DNA of 33,899 nucleotides from CAYGBW01 sp964348185 (lineage in GTDB: Bacteria; Desulfobacterota; BSN033; WVXP01), in the NCBI GenBank assembly GCA_964348185.1, contig CAYGBW010000171.1:1-33899 (forward strand), written 5' to 3'. The notes under the pieces are model-generated. The model had not been told where the DNA came from. It did no database searches and worked only from the letters and a program-made list of their open reading frames with translations. This document shows positions 1 to 6,975 of the stretch, piece after piece (the stretch's first letter is position 1; the number at the start of each line of letters is the position of its first letter). The position numbers and the translations under genes are program-made.

Positions 1-95
1 GGGCCCTTCGTGATTTCCTCCCCGGGGTGGAGGACCGTGATCCGGTCCGAAATCCCCATAACCGCCCTGATGACGGGCTCTACGACGACCAAGCT
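1..95 (-). pseudogene. LivG-like ABC transporter ATPase, C-terminal remnant (runs off the window)
   Basis: Reading the minus strand from about 95 down to 1 gives a stretch typical of the end of branched-chain amino-acid transporter ATPases: a VVVEPVIRAVMGISDRITVL segment followed by HPGEEITKG, matching the usual 'EHDMRAVMGISDRIVVLHHGEKIAEG' region near residue 215-240 of LivG. Upstream of about 95 the same frame meets a TGA at 110-108 and the similarity ends abruptly; there is no Walker A or signature motif. I infer a gene that lost its 5' part, or a deletion junction. The rest lies left of the window, so truncation by deletion versus frameshift cannot be separated here. Confidence 0.5.
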
Positions 96-256
96 CTTCC
101 TCCCTCTTCACGCCTTTCCGTCCGGGTTTGCAAGGAGAAGGGGAAAAAACGTTAACATTATGATCCATAAGACGCTTTCTCCTTGGACAAGACGCACGAA
201 CTAGGTGTCTGTAACTTAATAATTATTTATGGAACAGTATTTTTTTGAAACGACCC

Positions 257-285
257 TTGACATCATCCGATTCTTCCGCTAGAAT
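257..285 (+). promoter_or_regulatory. Sigma-70 promoter of the marR gene
   Basis: TTGACA at 257-262 and TAGAAT at 280-285 are separated by exactly 17 bases, close to the sigma-70 consensus. Transcription would be expected to start near 291-292, only a few bases before the ATG at 296, so the marR message may be leaderless or nearly so. An ATTAACA sequence at 287-293, matching one half of the downstream palindrome at 832-850, overlaps the start region and may allow autoregulation. Confidence 0.7.
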
Positions 286-295
286 TATTAACAGT

Positions 296-775
296 ATGAA
301 TGAAAAGAGCCTCGAAATCAACGAAGAGTTGCTCAGATACCAGACTCAGAGGTTACGGGATCTGATCCAAGAGATGCTGCATTGCTGCGAAGAGCGGAAG
401 CTTTACGAGTCTCAGAAGTTCGGTCTGCCCCAAGCAGAGCTGAAGTGTTTGATGCTGTTTGACGGGGAGCGCTATTTGACCGTGAAGGGCATGGCTCAAA
501 GGCTCGATGTTGCAAAGAGCCGCATCACCAAAATCGTCAATGGACTCATTGGAAAAGGTCTGGTCGAGCAGATCGATGACCCTAAGGACGGGCGGATAAG
601 GCTGATCAGCCTGACTCCGGCAGGACAAAAAAAATCGGCAGAGATCGATGCCTTTGAAGGGGAGATCCATCGCAGAATACTTCTGCAAATGGGTCCCGAA
701 GAGAGAAAACGCACATTGGCTTCCCTCGAAATGTTCCGGTCGGCCATGGAAGCGGTTAAGGAGCGATTGGTATGA
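296..775 (+). CDS. MarR-family transcriptional regulator
   Basis: A 159-residue winged-helix regulator of usual MarR length. The N-terminal helix (residues 1-40) would form the dimer interface. The HTH region around residues 60-90 reads MAQRLDVAKSRITKIVNGL, and the wing carries the typical DPKDGRIRLISLTPAG sequence. An in-frame TTG at 245 would add 17 residues, but it lies upstream of the promoter at 257-285, so the ATG at 296 is preferred. No good Shine-Dalgarno is seen, consistent with a leaderless message. It is the first gene of the run that includes DsrE2, NarI-like, TusA and HdrD-like proteins. A perfect inverted repeat lies between it and the DsrE2 gene, so it probably controls this sulfur-related cluster. 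The ligand is unknown; a redox or sulfur signal is only an inference. The protein has Cys residues (a CC pair near residue 31) that could sense thiol state. Confidence 0.85.
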   Translation: MNEKSLEINEELLRYQTQRLRDLIQEMLHCCEERKLYESQKFGLPQAELKCLMLFDGERYLTVKGMAQRLDVAKSRITKIVNGLIGKGLVEQIDDPKDGRIRLISLTPAGQKKSAEIDAFEGEIHRRILLQMGPEERKRTLASLEMFRSAMEAVKERLV

Positions 776-831
776 CACGACCAATGAGCTTTTTCTGAAC
801 CCGGGTAGGGGAATCGGAGGTCTCTGCTTTA

Positions 832-850
832 TTGTTAATGGTATTAACAA
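832..850. promoter_or_regulatory. Candidate MarR operator palindrome
   Basis: TTGTTAAT (832-839) and ATTAACAA (843-850) form a perfect 8-bp inverted repeat with a 3-bp spacer, the size and AT-rich type of site bound by MarR dimers. It lies 35 bases upstream of the DsrE2 start and 57 bases after marR. No other inverted repeat of this strength is evident in the gap. Confidence 0.55.
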
Positions 851-884
851 CCAGGGAGGAAAAACGACGAGATAGGAGGACATC

Positions 885-1490
885 ATGCAAGAGAGTATTG
901 CGAAAGCGGAAGAGATGAAGCAGCAGGGTGAGGCGCTCGTGCACAATGGGGAGATAGAAAAGCAGATTGCTCAACTTAAGATTGAGCTAGAGTCACTTTC
1001 TGAGGCTACCCCTGAGGATAAGGTTTCTCTGATCGTCTTCAGTGGCGATCTTGACAAGGCGCTAGCGGCCTTTATCATCGCCACTGGTGCGGTGGCGATG
1101 GGCATGGAAGTGGTTATGTTCTTCACTTTCTGGGGCACTCCGATCATGAGAGATCGAGGAAAGCGGGTCGGCGGGAAGGATTTTATGGGGAAGATGTTTG
1201 GCTCCATGCTTCCCAAAGGGAGGGATGGGGTTAAGTTGTCAAAAATGAACATGGCAGGAATGGGGACGGCCATGATGAAGTCCTTGATGAAAAAGAAGAA
1301 CGTTGCCTCATTGGGTGAGATGATCGAAATGGCCGGAGAATTGGGTGTGAAGATTTACATCTGCGAGATGTCTATGGGACTGATGGGATTCAAAAAGGAG
1401 GAGTTCATCGACTATCCAGGCCTGGACTACGTGGGTGTGGCAACATTCCTCGAACAGGCAAGGAATAGCCGAATACAGCTCTTTATCTGA
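885..1490 (+). CDS. DsrE2-like sulfur-carrier protein (DsrE/DsrF superfamily)
   Basis: A 201-residue protein with an N-terminal, probably coiled-coil helix (1-40) and a DsrE2-type domain (45-201). Characteristic stretches are MFFTFWGTPIMRD near 78-90, a Met-rich KMNMAGMGTAMMKSLMKKKN region near 120-139, and C160 in YICEMSMGLMGFKKEE. That Cys occupies the position of the conserved persulfide-carrying Cys of DsrE2 proteins. It is the only Cys in the protein. DsrE2 proteins transfer sulfane sulfur in concert with TusA in sulfur oxidisers, and often carry membrane-associating segments. Translation starts at ATG 885 behind an AGGAGG at about 875. The gene follows marR and the palindrome at 832-850 and precedes the NarI-like and TusA genes. 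Function as a protein-bound persulfide donor or acceptor is inferred from family and context. Confidence 0.85.
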   Translation: MQESIAKAEEMKQQGEALVHNGEIEKQIAQLKIELESLSEATPEDKVSLIVFSGDLDKALAAFIIATGAVAMGMEVVMFFTFWGTPIMRDRGKRVGGKDFMGKMFGSMLPKGRDGVKLSKMNMAGMGTAMMKSLMKKKNVASLGEMIEMAGELGVKIYICEMSMGLMGFKKEEFIDYPGLDYVGVATFLEQARNSRIQLFI

Positions 1491-1572
1491 GAGAAGAAAA
1501 CACCACTCAACGGAATCAGAAAGGAAACGACCACGGAGGCAAAAGGACTCAACCGCTTCTAGGGTTGATCGA

Positions 1573-1593
1573 GGTGAGGGCTTTCTTCCGCCT
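1573..1593 (+). repeat. 21-bp direct repeat, first copy
   Basis: The 21 bases at 1573-1593 recur exactly at 2871-2891, just upstream of the HdrD-like gene start; after a short divergence both continue with GATCAAA. The two copies are 1.3 kb apart in the same orientation. The first is in the noncoding gap before the NarI-like gene, next to a truncated mobile repeat (1611-1703). Confidence 0.6.
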
Positions 1594-1610
1594 GAGGCGG
1601 ATCAAACAGG

Positions 1611-1703
1611 GGGAGTTCGCCTCTCCGAGGACACTCCCCTCGCCAAGACGGGAACCCCAAAAACTCCCTGATGCTCGCTCCGGGGACATTTTTCAGTGAC
1701 GAC
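1611..1703 (+). repeat. Truncated copy of the 200-bp TIR-bounded repeat family
   Basis: This segment aligns with the right-hand half of the full copy at 24774-24974. Shared landmarks are GGACACTCCC, CGCCAAGACGGG, CCCCAAAAACTCC, ATGCTCGCT and the terminus GGGACATTTTTCAGTGACGAC. The left half and left terminus are missing. It ends 32 bases before the NarI-like start at 1736. The remainder of the gap, 1491-1610, holds only the 21-bp repeat at 1573-1593. Confidence 0.8.
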
Positions 1704-1735
1704 GGGTTATCACTTGATCGAAGGGGAGAATGAGA

Positions 1736-2455
1736 ATGGATTGGTTTTCATATCTGGTGGCTGGGATCATGGTCTATGGGGCCGTCGCAGTTTTTGTGCT
1801 TGGCATGAGCTACCGCGTTTACCAATGGGTAAGGGCGCCGAGGAGTCGAGTCAAAACGGGGGTTTTCCCCAAGGCAAAGACTTCAGGGGCTCGGTGGCTC
1901 AGCGTTGCAAAAGATTCATTCATTTTTCCCCAGGCGATCACCTCAGACCGGTGGATGTGGATTTTTACGATTCTCTTTCACCTTGGGCTACTGGGCGCTT
2001 TTGTTGGGCATTTGAGGCTTATCCATGAACTGACCCCTCTTGCTAGGCTGTTCGGGACGAAGGGTATGGCTCAGCTCTCTCTGTTGGGAGGCGGGGTGAT
2101 GGGGATCGTTCTTATTGTCGCGCTGATCTATTATCTCCTCCGTCGCCTCACCTTTCCGTACAAAGAGATGTCGATCCTCGAGGATTACCTTCTTCTCATT
2201 TTGCTCATCCTGATTGTGGTCATGGGGAACCATATGCGTTTCATCGGAGATGTTCAAACCAGTGACTATCAAGCTTATGTTCAGAGCTTACTGGTCCTAA
2301 AACCAGCCTTCCCAGCCACTTTGGCTGATTCATCAATAAGACCGGCTCTCGTGTTTCACGTCCTCTTTGCGAATCTCTTGCTAATCTACTTTCCCTTCAG
2401 CAAGTTGGTGCACGTCATCGCGACATTTCCAGCAAACCTGGCAAAGCGTATATGA
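1736..2455 (+). CDS. NarI/DsrM-like membrane cytochrome b subunit
   Basis: A 239-residue integral membrane protein with about five transmembrane segments (roughly residues 5-27, 73-98, 113-140, 148-165 and 202-228), the topology of nitrate reductase gamma/DsrM subunits. Histidines suited to bind two haems b sit in the second segment (ILFHLGLLGAFVGHLRLIH) and in the last (VFHVLFA ... KLVHVI), as in NarI. I prefer ATG 1736 to ATG 1730 because AAGGGGAG at 1721-1728 has correct spacing only to 1736. In DsrMK and HdrDE complexes a subunit of this type takes electrons from (mena)quinol and passes them to a CCG-domain Fe-S protein; that partner is encoded downstream (2920-4173). Stop-to-start distance to tusA is about 95 bp. 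The exact quinone reaction and direction cannot be read from sequence. Confidence 0.8.
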   Translation: MDWFSYLVAGIMVYGAVAVFVLGMSYRVYQWVRAPRSRVKTGVFPKAKTSGARWLSVAKDSFIFPQAITSDRWMWIFTILFHLGLLGAFVGHLRLIHELTPLARLFGTKGMAQLSLLGGGVMGIVLIVALIYYLLRRLTFPYKEMSILEDYLLLILLILIVVMGNHMRFIGDVQTSDYQAYVQSLLVLKPAFPATLADSSIRPALVFHVLFANLLLIYFPFSKLVHVIATFPANLAKRI

Positions 2456-2549
2456 TCAATGGAAACCCATAGGATAGGACTCATGACAAGGATTTAGGAA
2501 CCTGAGCATAAACGCAAAACACAACGCTTTTCGTAAATAGGAGGATATC

Positions 2550-2792
2550 ATGAGTGACGAATTCAAAGTGGACAAGACGATGGATTTAAAAGGCCTGCCC
2601 TGTCCCCAACCGGTCATCAAAGTCAGCAAGGGGATAAAGGAAATAGAAGTCGGTCAGGTCCTGGAGGCAGTAACCACCGACCCCGGCTCCCTGTCTGATT
2701 TTCCTGCCTGGGCTCGCACGAGTGGCAATGAAATATTGAAGACGGATCAAGAAGCCGACGTCATCCGGTTCCTCATCAAGAGAGTTAAATAG
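2550..2792 (+). CDS. tusA: TusA-family sulfur carrier
   Basis: An 80-residue TusA/SirA/YeeD-fold protein of standard length. The signature DLKGLPCPQPVIKVSKGI gives the CPxP motif with the sulfur-carrying Cys at residue 18; the C-terminal part (VGQVLEAVTTDPGS ... IRFLIKRVK) follows the usual fold. Translation starts at ATG 2550 behind a strong AGGAGG. TusA proteins accept persulfide sulfur from a sulfurtransferase and pass it on. Here it lies between a quinone-linked cytochrome b gene and an HdrD/DsrK-like gene and shares the cluster with DsrE2. This indicates sulfur trafficking in energy metabolism rather than tRNA thiolation, though that is context inference. Confidence 0.9.
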   Translation: MSDEFKVDKTMDLKGLPCPQPVIKVSKGIKEIEVGQVLEAVTTDPGSLSDFPAWARTSGNEILKTDQEADVIRFLIKRVK

Positions 2793-2870
2793 GAACAGGG
2801 GAGGTTTCCCGGGGCGATCCCCGAGATTCTGATGAGCCTTCACCCGGTGTGTGCAAGGGATGTTGGGGCC

Positions 2871-2891
2871 GGTGAGGGCTTTCTTCCGCCT
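2871..2891 (+). repeat. 21-bp direct repeat, second copy
   Basis: Exact copy of 1573-1593. This copy lies in the open frame just ahead of the preferred HdrD-like start at 2920; its second base begins an in-frame GTG (2872) that is an alternative start. Confidence 0.6.
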
Positions 2892-2919
2892 CTGCGATCA
2901 AAACGAAAGGGCGAAGGTA

Positions 2920-4173
2920 ATGGAGAGAGAGAAAAAGAAAAAACTCCTTGACCTGTTTCGATCGAAATTGGACAGGCCGATGCGTTACTATCTGGATACC
3001 TGTACGCGATGCGGTCTGTGCAAGGACGCATGCTTTGCCTACGCTTCGGTCCCGAAGGTCGAGTACACCCCCTCGTGGCGGGCTGAGGTTCTCCGAAAGA
3101 TATACAAACGCCATTTTACGTTGAGAGGGAGGCTCCTGCCCAATTGGGTCGAGGGCTTGGAAATCGATGATGATGTGATTGATCTCCTGCATGAGGCCGC
3201 ATACACCTGCACAGGGTGTCGGCGATGCATGGTGTACTGCCCCTTTGGTATCGATACTCAGGCGATTCAGTCTATTGCCAAGTTGCTGCTGATCGGTAAT
3301 GAGAGTGAACCTGAGGTCCTCTCCATGCTGGCCGACGCCTCGATTGAAAAAGGAAAGAGCCTCGACCTCTTCAAAGACTCATTCATCGAAGGTATCAAAC
3401 GGTTGGAAGGGGAGGTTGTTGCGAAATGGAAGGGAGCGTCCGATCAAATCATTCCCCTGGACGTGGAAGGGGCGAATATACTCTATGTGGCTTTAGCCGG
3501 TGCCCATTCGATTGTTCCTGCGGCCTCCGTATTCAATGGGGCGAAAGAAAAGTGGACACTGAGTTTTTTTGAAGCGGTCAATTTCGGGGCCTTTGTGGGT
3601 GATCCGACAAAAACCCAGCTCATCGCCAAGAGGATCATCGATGAAGCAACACGGCTGAAGGTGAAGGAAGTAACGATTTGTGAGTGCGGGACAGCCTTTC
3701 GGGTCATGAAGCATCTCGTTGGGCAGCAACCCTTTCAGGTTTCCCATGTTTCTGAGGTCATGGCGAGATACATCAACGAGGGAAGGATAAAGCTAAGAAA
3801 GAATGGTATCGAGGGACCCATAACGTATCACGATCCGTGCCAATCCGCCCGCAATGGTGGGATCATCGAAGACCCACGATACATCCTGCAACATCTCACT
3901 TCCGACTTCAGGGAGATGACCCCCAACCGAGAATTCAATTGGTGCTGTGGGGGAGGCGGAGGACTGGTCGCCCTGGACGATGAAACCGAGGATTTTAGAG
4001 AAAAGACCGGAAAGACGAAGGCCAATCAGCTCAAAGAAACCGGAGCAGCCATTGTCGCCACGGCTTGCGAAAACTGCCACACCCAGTTGAAGTTTCTCAA
4101 TGAGCGATACAATCTCGGCGTGAAGGTCGAGTTCCTGACGAATCTGGTTGCAAACGCCTTGGTTCCGCAGTAG
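2920..4173 (+). CDS. HdrD/DsrK-like Fe-S oxidoreductase with CCG domains
   Basis: A 417-residue cytoplasmic-type protein without signal peptide. It has two [4Fe-4S] ferredoxin motifs, CTRCGLCKDAC (C28, 31, 34, 38) and CTGCRRCMVYC (C97, 100, 103, 107). Two cysteine-rich CCG domains follow: a degenerate one around CECG (C254, C256) and a complete one with C317, C342-C343 and C383-x2-C386. In HdrB/HdrD such domains hold non-cubane [4Fe-4S] clusters that cleave disulfides; DsrK is the sulfur-metabolism relative. The gene follows a NarI-like cytochrome b and TusA, so the pair resembles DsrMK/HdrDE acting on a protein persulfide or disulfide. Start: ATG 2920 has a weak GAAGG; in-frame GTGs at 2851 and 2872 are possible, adding 23 or 16 residues that look unlike the family. 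A strong terminator follows at 4205. Confidence 0.85.
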   Translation: MEREKKKKLLDLFRSKLDRPMRYYLDTCTRCGLCKDACFAYASVPKVEYTPSWRAEVLRKIYKRHFTLRGRLLPNWVEGLEIDDDVIDLLHEAAYTCTGCRRCMVYCPFGIDTQAIQSIAKLLLIGNESEPEVLSMLADASIEKGKSLDLFKDSFIEGIKRLEGEVVAKWKGASDQIIPLDVEGANILYVALAGAHSIVPAASVFNGAKEKWTLSFFEAVNFGAFVGDPTKTQLIAKRIIDEATRLKVKEVTICECGTAFRVMKHLVGQQPFQVSHVSEVMARYINEGRIKLRKNGIEGPITYHDPCQSARNGGIIEDPRYILQHLTSDFREMTPNREFNWCCGGGGGLVALDDETEDFREKTGKTKANQLKETGAAIVATACENCHTQLKFLNERYNLGVKVEFLTNLVANALVPQ

Positions 4174-4204
4174 GTGGGAGCAGCGCAACTCAAGGGTCTG
4201 TGAG

Positions 4205-4233
4205 GCCCGTCCCTTCGTTTCGAAGGGACGGGC
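4205..4233 (+). terminator. Rho-independent terminator of the sulfur-relay cluster
   Basis: GCCCGTCCCTTCG, a TTT loop, and CGAAGGGACGGGC form a perfect 13-bp stem followed by TTTTCATTTTT. It lies 32 bp after the HdrD-like stop. Confidence 0.92.
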
Positions 4234-4526
4234 TTTTCATTTTTCACGTTTGGTTTACCCTCGACTCCATTGGGACCCAGGCGAGAAAAACCATACGGCC
4301 AAAATAGAGCGTGGCAATTTCTCCCATCATTTCGATTGGGCCGAAGCCTCCAGGTTCGATTCTCTGTCAGCGGCAGACAGGGGCGAACTCCTTCGAGGTT
4401 TAGGGGGTTTTATCCTACTTGCCCTTGGCCCCGTTTTCTGATAAAACAGTGTCTCGATGAGAACCTGGGACAAAGGGAGAAGACACGATTCTTCCTGTTT
4501 TTTCCAGGGCTAAAGGAGAGGGAGGC
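4234..4526. other. Intergenic region without recognised gene
   Basis: This 293-base gap separates the sulfur cluster from the peptidase-transporter cluster. I see no convincing coding sequence. A TTGCCC ... TAAAAC pair with 17-base spacing around 4419-4447 is a weak candidate promoter for the peptidase gene. Confidence 0.3.
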
Positions 4527-5690
4527 ATGGAGGTGGCGCGGCATCTGACCCAGGCAATCGGGCCGAGGGTTTCAGGTTCTCAGGGAGAGGCGGAAGCCGT
4601 GGAATTCATATTCCAGGAATTTCAAAAAATGGGACTGCCAGCAGAGATCCAAAGGTTCAAGTATCTGGGTTGGAAGCAGGAAGTGGGACCTTTCCTCTCT
4701 GTGCTCTCGCCCATCCAAAAGGAGATTGGGGTCGCGCCGATGGCGTATACGGGTTCGACACCCCAAGAAGGGGTCGAGGGAAGGATAAGGGCTCACGGCA
4801 CCTTTTACCTTTTCCCCAGACTGATGGATCTTCCAAAATATACCGTTGTCGATGACAGGGGAGAAACCGTCGCGTCTGTTGTTGTGCTCCCTGGGAGCAG
4901 GTCGAAGCCTATCCCCAACCCATGGTTTCAGATCCTACAGGATCCTACGGTACTGGTTGGAGAAGAGGAATTTCAACCCATTCAAGAGTCCCTCCAAGCC
5001 AGAAGGGAGGTGAGGGTTCGTCTCACGACCGCTGGAAAATATCTTCAGGATTTCACCTCCTACAACGTCATTGCTACCCGGATAGGTGAATGCGAGGATA
5101 CGATCATCATCGGGGGACACCACGATTCTATCGAAGGTTGTCCCGGGGCGAATGACAACGCTTCGGGGGTGGAGGGGATATTCCGAATGGCCAAACGGCT
5201 TCTCCCCGGGAAGGGGCGTCACACGATCAAGTTCATTACCTGGGGAGGTCATGAATGGGGGCTTTTTGGTTCTCAATACTTCGTCAAGGATGCAAAGGAA
5301 AGGGGGGTCCTCGGTCAAATCAAGGCCTGCCTGACCTTGGATGTCTTGGGGTGCGGTGATTTTCTCTGGATCTGGGCGGGCCCTCTCGGGTTCCGGGGAA
5401 GGATCGAAAAAACCCTGAGGAACTCTTCCCTTTTGGCAAAAAGGGAAATTCGCTTTGAGGATACCCTCATCGGTTCGGACGATTGGTCCTTTTCTGGGGA
5501 GGATATTCCCCATGCCATGCTCATGGATTGGCCTATCGACACCCTTCACCTTCCCTCTGACGTTTTTGAAAACATCGATGAAGGTAAGCTTAACTTTGCC
5601 GTACAGGTGACCCAGGCCCTGATAGAGGATTTTGACGAGAAGGGGATATCATTCAAGCCGGGGAGGAAAGGAGGTGACTCTGAGCAATAA
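4527..5690 (+). CDS. M28-family zinc metallopeptidase (aminopeptidase-like)
   Basis: A 387-residue protein with no signal peptide, so probably cytoplasmic. An inserted (PA-like) segment lies between the N-terminal part and the catalytic half (from about residue 178). Expected dinuclear-zinc ligands are H198 (with D200) in IIIGGHHDSIEG, D210 in GANDNASG, E243 in WGGHEWGLFGS, D272 in LTLDVLG and H341 in DTLHLPSD. In most M28 enzymes the fourth motif is EE, the first Glu acting as catalytic base; here it is H242-E243, so the base is replaced by His. This is seen directly; the effect on activity is unknown. The start has AGGAGAGGGAGG just upstream. It ends 31 bases before the binding-protein gene, suggesting co-transcription with the importer and a link to uptake of a peptide- or amide-like compound. 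Confidence 0.82.
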   Translation: MEVARHLTQAIGPRVSGSQGEAEAVEFIFQEFQKMGLPAEIQRFKYLGWKQEVGPFLSVLSPIQKEIGVAPMAYTGSTPQEGVEGRIRAHGTFYLFPRLMDLPKYTVVDDRGETVASVVVLPGSRSKPIPNPWFQILQDPTVLVGEEEFQPIQESLQARREVRVRLTTAGKYLQDFTSYNVIATRIGECEDTIIIGGHHDSIEGCPGANDNASGVEGIFRMAKRLLPGKGRHTIKFITWGGHEWGLFGSQYFVKDAKERGVLGQIKACLTLDVLGCGDFLWIWAGPLGFRGRIEKTLRNSSLLAKREIRFEDTLIGSDDWSFSGEDIPHAMLMDWPIDTLHLPSDVFENIDEGKLNFAVQVTQALIEDFDEKGISFKPGRKGGDSEQ

Positions 5691-5721
5691 GACAAACTCA
5701 TTGAATTAAGGAGGGATCGTC

Positions 5722-6789
5722 ATGAAAAAGTGTTTGGTTTTCGTTTTGATTGGGGTGGCTTCAACGGTTTTCGTGGCAGGTCAGGCGTCTGCCGCGAAGA
5801 AACAGCTGAACATCCTGGTCATGGCCGGGTATGAGGAGCCTCAGATCATCAAGGGCTTTGAAGAGCAGTACGACTGCAAAATAAACAGCAAGCTCTATCC
5901 GAGTTCAGATGAGATGATGGCCCTCATAAAATCCTCGAAAAGGGGAACCTTTGACGTCTTGACTCCCGATGCGCCCTATGTGGCCAAACTGGTGAAGGCT
6001 GACCTCATCCGCCCCTTGGATCTCAATAACTATCCGATCGATGACTTCTATGATCGCTTCAAGCATTTCGACCAGCATTGGATTGACAACAAGCCCTACG
6101 CCGTGACCAGCCGCTGGGGGTTCTATGGCATCGCCTACAATTCAAATTACGTGGAAAGGGCGGACGTCGAATCCTATTCGGGCCTTTGGATGGAGAAGTA
6201 CAAAGGAAAGGTGGCTCTTTTTGACTGGTACCTGCCCAACATGGGTTGCATCGCCCGGTACGTCGGTTACAAAGAACCCTATGACATCAACGCGGAGCAA
6301 CTCAACAAAGTCCGGGATACCCTGTTTTCCCTGAAGCCTTACGTGGGAACCATAGCCGCGACAAACTCCGACACGATTCAGGCGCTGGCCAACCAGAACG
6401 TCTGGATCTCCATCGCGGGGAGGTGGCTCCAGGTGCTCCTGAAGGAGCAGGGACACCCCATTGAGCTTACGAACCCCAAAGAGGGCGGGGTCAGTTGGAC
6501 CGAGGCCTTCGTTATCACGAAACACAGCAAGAACCCAGACCTGGCCAGGAAGTATATCCAATGGATCCTTTCCCCCGAGATTCAGGCGAAATTGGCTTGG
6601 GCCAACGCGTTCCATGCTCTGGTGCCGAACAGTAAGGCGGTCAATTACCTCGGAGAAATGGAGGCCAAAATGCTGGGAATGGACGACTATGAGGCCTTGG
6701 CCGTCGTCCTCAAGAACATCGCGAACCGGAAGGTCCCTGCAGATGAGGAGTCGTGGAAGAAAATCTGGCAAGAATTCAAGAGTCGATAA
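5722..6789 (+). CDS. PotD-like periplasmic substrate-binding protein (ABC importer)
   Basis: A 355-residue extracellular solute-binding protein of the PotD/family-1 type. Residues 1-25 form a Sec signal peptide (Lys-Lys, hydrophobic core, cleavage near GQASA-AKK). The mature part begins LNILVMAGYEEPQIIKGFEE, the usual first beta-strand and helix of this fold, and contains the WGFYGIAYNS and LARKYIQWILSPEIQ segments common in PotD-like proteins. A strong RBS (AAGGAGGGATCGTC) precedes ATG 5722. It is followed by a terminator (6834-6868), then the ATPase and two permeases, which would give this first gene higher expression than the membrane parts. Polyamine is the substrate of the best-known members, but the ligand here is not predictable; the adjacent peptidase and aminotransferase point to an amino-acid-like compound. 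Confidence 0.87.
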   Translation: MKKCLVFVLIGVASTVFVAGQASAAKKQLNILVMAGYEEPQIIKGFEEQYDCKINSKLYPSSDEMMALIKSSKRGTFDVLTPDAPYVAKLVKADLIRPLDLNNYPIDDFYDRFKHFDQHWIDNKPYAVTSRWGFYGIAYNSNYVERADVESYSGLWMEKYKGKVALFDWYLPNMGCIARYVGYKEPYDINAEQLNKVRDTLFSLKPYVGTIAATNSDTIQALANQNVWISIAGRWLQVLLKEQGHPIELTNPKEGGVSWTEAFVITKHSKNPDLARKYIQWILSPEIQAKLAWANAFHALVPNSKAVNYLGEMEAKMLGMDDYEALAVVLKNIANRKVPADEESWKKIWQEFKSR

Positions 6790-6833
6790 CTCGGGTAGGG
6801 TGCTGATTGTGGGTTTTCGAATCGAGGTCTTGG

Positions 6834-6868
6834 GGATAGATGCCCTCGCCCAAAGGGGGCATCTATCC
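6834..6868 (+). terminator. Intra-operon terminator after the binding-protein gene
   Basis: GGATAGATGCCC (6834-6845) pairs perfectly with GGGCATCTATCC (6857-6868), followed by TTTCATTTTTCC. It sits 45 bp after the binding-protein stop and probably limits read-through into the ATPase and permease genes. Confidence 0.88.
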
Positions 6869-6975
6869 TTTCATTTTTCCATTCGCCAGGTTTAATCCTT
6901 TCGCCTTTAAGGCGAAGAGCTCTAGCCTGTTTTGCATTAGCGGCTTTTACTCATCAATACTGAAGGTTTTTGTGG

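Noticed and set aside
4340..4400. tRNA-like T-loop sequence GGTTCGATTCTC
   Set aside because: The flanking bases do not make a proper T stem and no acceptor, D or anticodon arms can be drawn around it.
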